Positions 23,818 through 32,931 of a DNA stretch of 64,000 nucleotides are shown here, in pieces (the stretch's first letter is position 1; each line of letters opens with the position of its first letter). The position numbers were made by a program, and so were the translations under genes. The stretch comes from CAZRQL01 sp964602415 (lineage in GTDB: Bacteria; Bacteroidota; Bacteroidia; Cytophagales; Flammeovirgaceae): assembly GCA_964602415.1 (NCBI GenBank), contig CAZRQL010000003.1, positions 1 to 64,000 of the forward strand. The letters are read 5' to 3'. Under the pieces are notes generated by a model. It was not told the origin of the DNA, made no database searches, and saw nothing but the letters and a program-made list of their open reading frames with translations.

Positions 23818-26406
23818 ATGCAAGTAGCCAATGGAGTTTTGATAGGGGCAAGTCATTTCCCCAAAAGCCGCAGCCTTAAAGCCATACCCAAAGCTGCGGT
23901 ATCTGTTAAGACCGTTGAGAGAATCATAAAGGAAAACTCAGTGATGGGGCTTTCCACCGAATCAACCACTACATTGATTGATTACCAAGACAACACGCTG
24001 ATTAAGGAGCAGGTTTTTGCTGCCGCATCCAAAAAAGCAGATGCCTTTTTTTTCTACTACTCAGGCAATATTGTCTTGCGAAAAGACCAGTTGTACATAG
24101 CGACTCCCGAGTCTTCGCACGAGATGATTTATGCCAACGGGATAGCTTTCCATGAACTGTTGGCCATCCTCCAAGACAGTCAGGCACAGTACAAACTCAT
24201 ATTGCTTGATGCACAATTTATTGACGGGGATCAGGAACTAAGCGAGGTTGACAAGCACCAAGCCGAAAAATTACTTGCCGATTTTGCCCAATCTATACAA
24301 GGCTGTGCCTTAATCAGTTCGACTCCCGGTATTCCCTTTCATGTGTTCAATGGCGGGTATGAGTCCACTTTGCTTACAACGGCCTTCGTTCACTGCCTCA
24401 AACTAGGATCGAAAATCGAAAAGCCGGAACTTGTCCTCAAAGATTTGGTAACGGCACTTTGCGAGCTTATGGTTAGCAATGGCGAACAACCCCCTTATTT
24501 GGCCGGAGAATACGACAATCCGGATCTGTACATCTTGCCTAATTTCAGGTATTTAGAGTTTGAGACTTACCAAAAAAATGCCGATCAGCTCTTTGAGTCC
24601 GACAAGTTTTCAGAAGCCTACATAGCCTACAACCACTGCTTGATGCTGTTTCCAAACAACGAGAGGGTTTTGCAGAAAGTAAACTTTATCAAAAACTACA
24701 TTGAGGGCGAAACTAAATATGAAAAACAAGATTTTGCTGCGGCTTATGCGGCTTTTTCAAACGCCAATCAGTTGATTAACAACCCAAAAGCCTATCAAAA
24801 TGCTGTCTCAGCATTGGAAAAATGGGCACTGCAAAACTTTGAAACTGGAAAATTTGAAGTGGCCAAAGCCAAATATGAGCTTTTGATTCAACTCACTTCC
24901 GATGCGCCGCGCTACGAAGCTAAAATCAAAGAGGTAGAGTCTGAGTTGGCTTTTGCGGCGGCCATAGACCAAGCAGACAAATACTACTATGATAACCAAT
25001 ACCAAAAAGCAGCTATTGAGTACGATAAAGCCCTTAAAATCAGATATGATGTCAGGGTTTCCAGGCGCAAAAGTGAGTGCGACACCTTGGTGGAAAAAGA
25101 AGTTCATATCAAAGAGCAGATTGAATCGGAGATTAGGGAGCAAGTATCTAAAAAATTTGAGTCTGAGTTTGAGGCTGAATTTTCGCAAAAAAAGCAACAG
25201 ATCATAGACCGAGAGATAGCCTCTATTCAAGCGAAACTCGATGAGCAAATAGCTAAAAATCAGAAAGAAAAAGAATTACTGCAAAAAGAGTTTGAAACTG
25301 AAAAATCAAATGCTTTGCATCAAGCAACACAAGAAGTAGAAGCCCGTTGGCAAACAAAACTTGAGCAGTTAGGCCATGAGCACATGCAAGAAATTCAAAA
25401 CATGCAAACCCGTTTTGATGAAAAATGGAGCGAGTTGGAACAAAAATTTTGGTCGGCACTCTCCCTCTGGAATCACATAGACGGCTACCGGTTTTATTTG
25501 GATTTTTTCAAAGACGGTAAATATATCCCAAAGGCGCAGAAAAGAGTAGCGGAACTTGAGAGGGAGACCCAAAGTCAGGTACTTGATGAGCAAACTCAAA
25601 CCTCGCAATATATTCAGCCTCTTTCTGAGGAGGATAGGCTGACCCCCCAAGAAAATATCCACATAACAGAGGCGCAAGTTCCCGAAGAGCTGTCAGTGGA
25701 TGACCAAATCACTCCTACCGATTCAGGATTGGCCAATCAGTCGGTGGCAACTGAGCAACTACAAGTTCAGCAGGAGCCTTCCCAATCAGACACATCTACA
25801 AAAGAACTTCGCTTTGAGGTGATAGAAAGGCCAAAAAGACGGGTCATAGCTCCTGAACCCGAACCTCAAGAGGTAAATATGACAGAACAGGAACTTTGGG
25901 AGTACGCAGTCAACGGTGCGACGGTGGAGAGCTACATGTTTTATATTGAAAATTCAAAAGAAAAAAAATACATAGCCGATGCCTATTATCAAATCAATCA
26001 AATAAAAAAAGGTCAAGTTCCTGTTATAGAGACAGATGCTTCTACATTGACACCGGACTTTGAACCCCCAACCATTAGCTACCCCACTTTTACCCAAGAC
26101 GAATCCGCTTTCACACAGAAAGAGACAGACCAAGAAGAGGAAAGCCTTTGGCTCAAAGCGAGTTCAGAGAATACCATCTCGGCTTACTATGCTTACATAA
26201 ATAATTCAAAGTCAAAAACTTACTGGAATGAGGCCAAAGAGAAAATAGCCCAACTCAAACTCAATTCCAAAGCCGAAGAGCAGGCCGACTGGGAGCTAGC
26301 CGAAAAACTTGGCACAGCCGAAGCCTACCAAGACTACATCCGCAAATATCCCTTAGGCAACTATTATGCCCAAGCGATGTTTAAGATTAATAAGCTCCAG
26401 TCTTGA
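23818..26406 (+). CDS. Predicted inactive caspase-like (pseudo-caspase) protein with TPR, coiled coil and repeated W..A..Y motifs
   Basis: 862 residues, no signal peptide. Residues 1-210 follow the bacterial caspase-like (C14) fold: NGVLIGASHFP at the start, a strand ending FFFYYSGN, then QLYIATPES and LILLDAQFIDG. In active members the two motifs read SGHG and LLDAC; here His is Asn84 and Cys is Gln133, so both catalytic residues are lost. TPR-like helices follow (about 255-430), then a charged coiled coil (about 430-545), then a low-complexity linker. Four copies of a W..A......Y..Y......Y...A motif begin near residues 543, 692, 776 and 823. The whole looks like a cytoplasmic scaffold. It stands alone, with a terminator upstream and the 1633-residue T9SS protein downstream. 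Confidence 0.83.
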   Translation: MQVANGVLIGASHFPKSRSLKAIPKAAVSVKTVERIIKENSVMGLSTESTTTLIDYQDNTLIKEQVFAAASKKADAFFFYYSGNIVLRKDQLYIATPESSHEMIYANGIAFHELLAILQDSQAQYKLILLDAQFIDGDQELSEVDKHQAEKLLADFAQSIQGCALISSTPGIPFHVFNGGYESTLLTTAFVHCLKLGSKIEKPELVLKDLVTALCELMVSNGEQPPYLAGEYDNPDLYILPNFRYLEFETYQKNADQLFESDKFSEAYIAYNHCLMLFPNNERVLQKVNFIKNYIEGETKYEKQDFAAAYAAFSNANQLINNPKAYQNAVSALEKWALQNFETGKFEVAKAKYELLIQLTSDAPRYEAKIKEVESELAFAAAIDQADKYYYDNQYQKAAIEYDKALKIRYDVRVSRRKSECDTLVEKEVHIKEQIESEIREQVSKKFESEFEAEFSQKKQQIIDREIASIQAKLDEQIAKNQKEKELLQKEFETEKSNALHQATQEVEARWQTKLEQLGHEHMQEIQNMQTRFDEKWSELEQKFWSALSLWNHIDGYRFYLDFFKDGKYIPKAQKRVAELERETQSQVLDEQTQTSQYIQPLSEEDRLTPQENIHITEAQVPEELSVDDQITPTDSGLANQSVATEQLQVQQEPSQSDTSTKELRFEVIERPKRRVIAPEPEPQEVNMTEQELWEYAVNGATVESYMFYIENSKEKKYIADAYYQINQIKKGQVPVIETDASTLTPDFEPPTISYPTFTQDESAFTQKETDQEEESLWLKASSENTISAYYAYINNSKSKTYWNEAKEKIAQLKLNSKAEEQADWELAEKLGTAEAYQDYIRKYPLGNYYAQAMFKINKLQS

Positions 26407-26477
26407 CCTTCGGTTACTTATCCGACTGTTTTGTGTATTAAAAAATAAATGTTAGAAATTTTAAAAACTTTCTTATT

Positions 26478-29400
26478 ATGAGAAATAATTACCTGAAAAA
26501 AAAGCTCCTGCAGATTGTCTTTATGATGGTTGCAGTGGCAAGTTGGTCAAGTGGCCTAATGGCTCAGACCAATTACTACATCAACGAGAAGTTTAATGCC
26601 ACCACATTACCTTCTACTTGGACAGTGATTGACGGGGGAGATCCCGGCACTCCAACATGGGATTCCCGAGTCAATATTTTTGGCTTTTATACGCTGAGAG
26701 ATGGTACACGTTTTGCCGGAGCTTTTACAAATTTTGGCAATGCCAAACACGATGAGCAACTCATCTCCCCTACTTTCAACGTACAGAGCGGCAGCAACTT
26801 GTTTCTTCGCTACGATGAAATCTTTTATTCCTACAATGTAGGCTCAGTTTTACAAATATTCGACGGCAACGACTGGGTAACTCTTGTCGCCTATCAACAG
26901 CTTCAGCAAATCGGTGGAGCAGGCGGTGCCCAAACCTTCAAGAGATTTATTGATTTGACCCCTTATGCAGGCCCTAATCTTAGGCTTCGCTGGCACTACA
27001 AAGGAGATGTGGATTATTTTGGTTGGTACTATGGCTGGTGGGGTATAGACAACGTTGAGGTGTATTCGATTGACAAAGATTTAGAGCCTGTCAAAGTTGA
27101 CTACCCTTCACCTTGTGGCTTTACTGCCCGTACCCCCATTTCTATAACAGTCAGGAACAATGGCAATCAGACCGTTGATCCGGCATTGTTTTCTCTTTTT
27201 GTGTATGACCCGGACGGCAATCTGGTACCCGGCGGTGCAACCGTGATCAATGCAGGAAGGCTTGAGGGCGGTCAAGGTAAAATTATTAATAGAAATGTGA
27301 ACTTGGCTTCCTCAGGCTACGGAGCCTACAAAATAACTGTAGTTGCTTTACTTACAGGTGACGAAGTACCTCAAAACGACCGCTTGGAGGTAGAGGCTGT
27401 TTCCTACAAACCCTATGATTTGAGAGATGGAGATTATATCCAGCCTTTTACAGGGGTAAGTTCCCCCGGCGCAGCCAGACAAAAAATACTCAATGAATGG
27501 ACTTTTGTTCCCTACACAGACCAAAAGAAATTGATTCAGAATAGTTTCCTTCAATTTGACCCTGCTCCAATTCACTTCTCCCCTTTCAATAACAACGCCA
27601 ATTACATTGATAGGATAATGGTTTACTCTGCCTATAATGTAAACCGACCCATGAACGATTGGTTGTTTAGCCCTTGTATCTACTTGGAGCAAGGTACTTT
27701 CTACGACATCTCTATTGACGCTCTCAATCCTTACGGTGGTTACGGTACATTGTACCATGAAGACATTTCGTTGTGGGCAGGTTTTAGTCCGACCCCTTCG
27801 GCGATGACCACTCCCATCATGTCTCCGATTCTTTTTGCACGTACTACCTTCAATTTTACACAGTATCAAAGGAATAATGTAAGGTTTTTTGCTACTGAAA
27901 GCGGGTATTACAACTTTGGTATCTATTTCAAAAAGCAGCCCCCTGTTTATTGGTATTATATTTTCTTGGATAATTTCTCTGTCAAGAGATTGCCCAAGAC
28001 AGACTTGGCTGTTACACGCATCATGAATAGCTGTATAGGCAAAACAGCCAAATTCAGGGTTGAGCTTCAAAACAATGGCAGTTTCCCTGCTTCAGATTTT
28101 GACGTGAGTTACAGAATTCGCCCTATTCCCACAACAGCCAATCCTAACCCTGTTTGGAGTGCTACTTACACAGAGCGTTTTACCCGCGATGTGCCTCCAT
28201 TCGGTCTTACAGAGGTTTTCGAGTTTCAAAACAGCGATTACTTCTTCTTGCGCCCTGGAGAGTTTGAGATTCAAGTAACGGCCAATGTGGTAGGTGATGA
28301 GAATCCGGCCAACAACACACTTTCTACCCGAATAGAATCTATAGAAAGAGTAGCACTCAACGCCTCTAATGGCTTTAGGTACGAAGATGGATTTGAGACG
28401 GGTGGCATGGGCTGGACTACTTCTATCATGAGAGAGGATGTTAATATTTTTTCAACAACACCTCTTACCAACACCACTCCCAACTTGTGGGCAATAGGCA
28501 GTCCTTGCGAGACTTTCGTAACAGGATGCAGACAGAAGCCTACCCCTGCTTTCCGCCGCGCTGCCTCCGGAGACCAGGCTTGGTTCTTAGACCCAAGAGG
28601 CAATATGACAACCAATGGATTTTCAGGTTATGTCAATTGCAAGCACACTTTCTCGTCACCCAATTTTGATTTGAGCAACATGAAAAATCCTGTGATGCAG
28701 TTTGACTATTTTGCACGCCTGAGGGATTATTTTGGAAGCTTTTACGAGGGTGTTTATATGCAAGTCAGTACCAACTGCGGCGAGTCGTGGGAGATTTTCA
28801 ATGGTCTTGATTATGGTGCAAGAGAATGGTACAACATCAATACCCAATTTACAGCTCCTTTTGAAAGAGGATGGGGCGGCAGGTTTATGACCGACTGGAA
28901 ATCAACCGGTTATCTTGATTTGTCTCGTTTTGCAGGTGAGCCTAACTTCAGAGTACGTTTTGTATATCTTGCGCCCAACAGCTTTTTTTATGTGCAAGGA
29001 GCAATAGATGGTTTCGGTATGGATAACTTCGTAATCCGTGAGAAACCCGAAAATAACATCGCTGTCAACAGGGTACTGACTGAATACGGTTGCGAAGGTT
29101 CAAATATTTATGTAACAGCCGAGCTTCAAAACTATGGTTCAAAAGCACAGAATAATTTTGCTATTTCGTTCTCTGTCAATGGAAGAACCGAAAGAACAGA
29201 ACTTTTCCAAGAGAGACTGGCAGCCGGAGAGAGAAAAATATTCCGCTTCTTAGCTCCTTATCGCTTGAGAGGTTCTGACAACATTATTATTGAAGTTAAT
29301 GCTGATTTGCCCGGAGATGAGGATTTGGAAAATAACACAGCATCTATCGAGATGCCGGTAGGTAGAATATTCTCCTTCCGTCCTTCTTTGAGTATAGATA

Positions 29401-31379
29401 AAGATTTGGCTCAGATAGAAAACTTCAATGATGAAGGTTGGACATCTACCCCCAACAATCCTCAATTTACTTTCCAGATTGTCAATAGGTTGCCTTATAG
29501 CTTGCCTTATGGCTGGAGAAATTCCCCCACCAATTTCATTACTTCGCCCAATTTTTCAAACCAAAGACCGCAAGTGAATTGGTATTCTTGGTCAGGCGCA
29601 CGTCCATCATTTGGTTCAGGGCCTGCCAACCTTAGCCCAGGTAACATACCCGGAAGGTATTTGCTCTTGTATGCCAACAATGCACCTTATGGAACTAAGA
29701 GTACGGTATATGCTCCTTGCATTGACTTGAATAATCCTCAATTGCCAGACAGAACTTACCCTGCTCTCAATTTCAAATACCACATGTACCAAACTTTCAA
29801 CTCAGCTACTGTTGTACCTCAAATGGGCAAAATTGAGCTGCAGGCATCGGTAGAAGGCAGTGACTATCAGACTATATGGGAGTCGCCAAACTTCACTCTT
29901 AGACCCGCTAACATCCCAGCAAACGGAGGAACTACCCTTGATGCAAACAATGACAGAGTCATGGATGCCGTAAATCCTGAAAACATAAATGTGGATTTGT
30001 GGAAACAGGTATCTATATCTTTGTCAAAAGAGTACAATGGATTAAGCCTTAAAAATAAGGTGGTTAGCTTTAGATTTGTAGGCACAATTGGTTCTATCAG
30101 AGTGGGCAACTCAGGTGGATACAGCGATATGGCCATTGATGATATTACAGTGGGTCGTATGTACGACAAAGATTTGAGAGCCGTAAGTGCAAGACTTCAA
30201 AATCGTCCGGGCAACCAAGGCTGTCTTTCAGAAGAAAACATACAAGTCTTTATAGCCAATGATGGGTATGAAGGCCAAGAGAATTTCAATATGGGCTATA
30301 AAGTTGATGGCACTCATTACCGTCGCCAGTTAGCAACTCAGACCTTTACTTTTGAGGCTCAGCCCCCTGTTACCTTGCCTTTGTATGTAGGCCCCAACAG
30401 TACAGTTCGCACTCCATTTACTTTCAGCGGCCCTGCAACCTATAGTTTTCTCAACAACACCAATGCCCCGATTACTCATACTGTTCAAGTATTCCCTGAG
30501 TTGGGTAATGACCGCCGTATCTATGTAGTTGATGAGTTAGGTACCGTCATCCATAACGATACCACCACATTCCAAGTCATCTCTTATCCTACGCCTTTGC
30601 GTCCTGTAGTAACCCGTTCGCTGGCCAATTCTTTCTGCGAATTTGACGCGGGCATTACTTTGCGAGTGAATGATTTTGATGATAGTAAGTTTGACTACCA
30701 GTGGTTCAAAAACGAAGAGCCTATCTTAGGAGAGAACGGTGAAACACTCAACTTGGAAATGATTAGAGGTGCAATTGGTAGTTACACTGTTAGGATTACC
30801 AACAAACAGTATGGTTGCAGTGCTACTTCGAAGCCTTTCTTCTTGGATGTTTATTCTTTGCCAATCACTGAGATTTCGGTTGACGGTTTCGTACTTACAG
30901 CCAACGTAACAAGCATTAGCCGCAACATCCAGTCTTATACTTGGATGATGGAAACCCCACGAGGCTTGAGGGTGCTTGCTACTTCACAGACCCAGTCTTG
31001 GTGGATAGCTCGCGAGGCTGGCAGGTACCGTGTGGCAGTAGTTGATGAAGCCGGATGCCGCGATACTTCTGAAACAGTTACAGTTACTGCTACTGCGATT
31101 GAAGATGAACTATACAGTCAAGAGGTTTCTGTTTATCCTAACCCAAGCACTGGTATATTCAAAATTTCAGTAGATAAGAAACTTGAAGGCAACGCAGGCA
31201 TTAAAGTTACGGATATTTCCGGTAAGCAGTTGAGTTCCATTGTGGTATCTTCGCAGCAACTTAGAGCCGGATATGAACTTGACTTGAGCAATGTGGCTTC
31301 AGGAGTTTACACCATTCAGATTACGACTGGCAGTTCAACGATAACCAAACGAATCATTAAAACCGGTTCAGGTAACTAA
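26478..31379 (+). CDS. Giant modular secreted protein with type A T9SS sorting domain
   Basis: 1633 residues with a signal peptide (LLQIVFMMVAVASWSSGLMAQ). It is built from four large units: each has a jelly-roll domain of the choice-of-anchor/MAM type (for example YINEKFNATTLPSTWTVIDG) followed by a CARDB-like module, starting near residues 199, 509, 859 and 1229 (DLEPVKVDY, DLAVTRIMNSC, NIAVNRVLTEYGC, DLRAVSARLQN). An Ig-like domain precedes the C-terminal domain, which begins SVYPNPSTGIFKISV and ends in KRIIKTGSGN, the type A T9SS signal that is cleaved on export. The protein is expected on the cell surface or in the medium. No enzyme domain is visible, so adhesion or matrix function is an inference. 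Confidence 0.93.
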   Translation: MRNNYLKKKLLQIVFMMVAVASWSSGLMAQTNYYINEKFNATTLPSTWTVIDGGDPGTPTWDSRVNIFGFYTLRDGTRFAGAFTNFGNAKHDEQLISPTFNVQSGSNLFLRYDEIFYSYNVGSVLQIFDGNDWVTLVAYQQLQQIGGAGGAQTFKRFIDLTPYAGPNLRLRWHYKGDVDYFGWYYGWWGIDNVEVYSIDKDLEPVKVDYPSPCGFTARTPISITVRNNGNQTVDPALFSLFVYDPDGNLVPGGATVINAGRLEGGQGKIINRNVNLASSGYGAYKITVVALLTGDEVPQNDRLEVEAVSYKPYDLRDGDYIQPFTGVSSPGAARQKILNEWTFVPYTDQKKLIQNSFLQFDPAPIHFSPFNNNANYIDRIMVYSAYNVNRPMNDWLFSPCIYLEQGTFYDISIDALNPYGGYGTLYHEDISLWAGFSPTPSAMTTPIMSPILFARTTFNFTQYQRNNVRFFATESGYYNFGIYFKKQPPVYWYYIFLDNFSVKRLPKTDLAVTRIMNSCIGKTAKFRVELQNNGSFPASDFDVSYRIRPIPTTANPNPVWSATYTERFTRDVPPFGLTEVFEFQNSDYFFLRPGEFEIQVTANVVGDENPANNTLSTRIESIERVALNASNGFRYEDGFETGGMGWTTSIMREDVNIFSTTPLTNTTPNLWAIGSPCETFVTGCRQKPTPAFRRAASGDQAWFLDPRGNMTTNGFSGYVNCKHTFSSPNFDLSNMKNPVMQFDYFARLRDYFGSFYEGVYMQVSTNCGESWEIFNGLDYGAREWYNINTQFTAPFERGWGGRFMTDWKSTGYLDLSRFAGEPNFRVRFVYLAPNSFFYVQGAIDGFGMDNFVIREKPENNIAVNRVLTEYGCEGSNIYVTAELQNYGSKAQNNFAISFSVNGRTERTELFQERLAAGERKIFRFLAPYRLRGSDNIIIEVNADLPGDEDLENNTASIEMPVGRIFSFRPSLSIDKDLAQIENFNDEGWTSTPNNPQFTFQIVNRLPYSLPYGWRNSPTNFITSPNFSNQRPQVNWYSWSGARPSFGSGPANLSPGNIPGRYLLLYANNAPYGTKSTVYAPCIDLNNPQLPDRTYPALNFKYHMYQTFNSATVVPQMGKIELQASVEGSDYQTIWESPNFTLRPANIPANGGTTLDANNDRVMDAVNPENINVDLWKQVSISLSKEYNGLSLKNKVVSFRFVGTIGSIRVGNSGGYSDMAIDDITVGRMYDKDLRAVSARLQNRPGNQGCLSEENIQVFIANDGYEGQENFNMGYKVDGTHYRRQLATQTFTFEAQPPVTLPLYVGPNSTVRTPFTFSGPATYSFLNNTNAPITHTVQVFPELGNDRRIYVVDELGTVIHNDTTTFQVISYPTPLRPVVTRSLANSFCEFDAGITLRVNDFDDSKFDYQWFKNEEPILGENGETLNLEMIRGAIGSYTVRITNKQYGCSATSKPFFLDVYSLPITEISVDGFVLTANVTSISRNIQSYTWMMETPRGLRVLATSQTQSWWIAREAGRYRVAVVDEAGCRDTSETVTVTATAIEDELYSQEVSVYPNPSTGIFKISVDKKLEGNAGIKVTDISGKQLSSIVVSSQQLRAGYELDLSNVASGVYTIQITTGSSTITKRIIKTGSGN

Positions 31380-31441
31380 AACCTTTTTGATGGGGGTCGC
31401 TTACCGGCCCCCTTATCTAAAAACTTAAAATTTTAAAAAAG

Positions 31442-31894
31442 ATGAAAAAAATAACTTTTTATAGTTTCTTACTGTTGATGGCTGGCTTATGGGCTTGCCA
31501 AAGTAAGAGGACTTTGGATGCGTATCCTGAGTCATCGATGGATAAAATTAGGGGCAAGTGGATGATCAGTCAAGTATTGGTAAAAACCTCCCGTGCCGAA
31601 GGAGCTTCTTACCAGCCTTTGATTGAAGACCTGACACGCTTTAGATTAACGATGTATCTTGATTACACTTATGTAATTGAGAGTGATGTGCCTGATGTTA
31701 TGCCCGCCTCAAGCGGCTCTTGGAGATTTGAGGACAACGAGAAAACCATTCTTTTTGATAATGGCAGTGGCGTACCCACCCGTGCCGATGTTCTTTTTCT
31801 CTCGCGGGCTTCTTTAGATATTAAAGTAGAAAACTCGACCTACAAGTCAGAAAAGAGAGATTTTATTTTCAAACTTGTTCCTGCTATTGATTAG
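31442..31894 (+). CDS. Lipocalin-like lipoprotein
   Basis: 150 residues. The signal ends in a lipobox-like LWAC (Cys19). The mature part has the GKW opening of small lipocalin-like domains (IRGKWMISQVLVK) and later strands GSWRFEDNEKTILF and DFIFKLVPA. Such lipoproteins are common in Bacteroidota and usually have no known ligand. It follows the T9SS giant by 62 bases, perhaps as a second gene of the same transcript, and is closed by a terminator. Confidence 0.75.
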   Translation: MKKITFYSFLLLMAGLWACQSKRTLDAYPESSMDKIRGKWMISQVLVKTSRAEGASYQPLIEDLTRFRLTMYLDYTYVIESDVPDVMPASSGSWRFEDNEKTILFDNGSGVPTRADVLFLSRASLDIKVENSTYKSEKRDFIFKLVPAID

Positions 31895-31925
31895 TATTTT
31901 TCAATATCAGATATGTTTCAAAAAG

Positions 31926-31950
31926 CCTGTCCATTTAGGATGGGTTTTTT
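31926..31950 (+). terminator. Rho-independent terminator
   Basis: A CCTGTCC/GGATGGG stem (31926-31932 with 31938-31944, two G-T pairs) is followed by six T, just downstream of the lipocalin-like gene. Confidence 0.7.
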
Positions 31951-32062
31951 GTTTTAAAAGGGTTTATTGCCTTTTTATAAGGTAGGCCTGCGATGAAGAT
32001 TTTTGAAGAATTTATACCCAAAAATACATTAAGTTTGTAGTACAATCAATAGTAGTGTCCAC

Positions 32063-32413
32063 ATGAGTGAGCAAGTTAGTTTTGATAGGCTTATTGAGAT
32101 AACAGATGGAGAGCCTATTTTGATGAAGAAACTGTTGGGTATTTTGCTTAAAAACCTCACGGATTTTCCGCAGGAAATACATAAAGCCTTCATAGAAAAC
32201 AGGGACAAAGAGATGCGTGAACTTGCACATAAGTTCAAATCGAGTGTGGCCTATTTGGAACTTCATGAGTTTGATGCCGACCTTTTGACCTTGGAGACCA
32301 GCGTAGAAAGCGGACTGTCACGGGATGAACAGGTCGCAATTATCTCTGCAATCACCATGCGCTCAAGTGAAGTGATTCAATCCATCGCACATAAAATTGA
32401 AAGTTTGTCATGA
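32063..32413 (+). CDS. Stand-alone histidine phosphotransfer (Hpt) protein
   Basis: 116 residues, all helical. The phosphotransfer motif LAHKFKSSVAYLEL places the phospho-accepting His at residue 56, with the Lys two residues later that the family needs. Hpt proteins shuttle phosphate between the receiver of a hybrid kinase and a response regulator. The soluble hybrid kinase at 41407 is a possible partner in the window. The stop overlaps the start of the DUF4231 gene (ATGA at 32410), which ties this phosphorelay protein to a membrane module; no response regulator is adjacent. Confidence 0.92.
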   Translation: MSEQVSFDRLIEITDGEPILMKKLLGILLKNLTDFPQEIHKAFIENRDKEMRELAHKFKSSVAYLELHEFDADLLTLETSVESGLSRDEQVAIISAITMRSSEVIQSIAHKIESLS

Positions 32414-32931
32414 AAGATACACAACAGCAAGTACATAATTGGTATGTTGGCGATAAGTTTGACATACAGACCTATCTGAAAGAAAGAGTGTATGGCCAGC
32501 TTGCGTACTTCAACAGTAAATCTTCTGCGGAGAAAAAGAAATTTATGCGCTTGCAGTGGACTCTTATTGTGGGGTCGGCTCTCACCCCACTGTTGGGTTC
32601 GGCAGCCGCACTTTGTAAGATGAGTGAAAAACTGATTATTTTAGAGAATATTTTTTTGATTTTGGCTTTGGTGAGTGCCTCAATAGTGGGGATTGTGGCC
32701 AACGCCTTAAAAACGTTTAAGTCCCAAGAGAATTGGCTTAACAACCGCACCACTTGTGAAATGCTCCATAGAGAGAAGTTTTTATTTGAGGCCGGTGTAC
32801 CGCCTTATGACAAGGCCGAAACAAGAGACAAACTTTTTGTCCGGCAAGTGGAGGATATGCTGGCTCGTGAGCAGAATCAGTGGTTTACTGTCTCACAAAC
32901 CAACACAGGCAGTTTGGAGGCTCAGCAATGA
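32410..32931 (+). CDS. DUF4231 (SLATT-like) two-transmembrane protein
   Basis: 173 residues. An N-terminal helix with YLKERVYGQLAYFNSKSSAEK is followed by two transmembrane helices (about 50-72 and 77-100), then a soluble helical tail with WLNNRTTCEMLHREKFLFEA. This is the DUF4231 layout, related to the SLATT family of two-helix membrane proteins, some of which are predicted pore-forming effectors in nucleotide-signalled conflict systems. No SMODS/CD-NTase or SLOG gene is beside it. It is translationally coupled to Hpt upstream (ATGA) and to the polytopic protein downstream (ATGA at 32928). Confidence 0.82.
   Translation: MKDTQQQVHNWYVGDKFDIQTYLKERVYGQLAYFNSKSSAEKKKFMRLQWTLIVGSALTPLLGSAAALCKMSEKLIILENIFLILALVSASIVGIVANALKTFKSQENWLNNRTTCEMLHREKFLFEAGVPPYDKAETRDKLFVRQVEDMLAREQNQWFTVSQTNTGSLEAQQ

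Noticed and set aside
27348..28070. 240-residue minus-strand frame inside the T9SS giant
   Set aside because: Antisense to a clear coding region with signal peptide and C-terminal domain; no motif of its own.
32410..32931. Calling DUF4231 a defence effector
   Set aside because: The SLATT likeness is real, but no nucleotide-signalling or SLOG partner is adjacent, so a defence role is not supported by the sequence.
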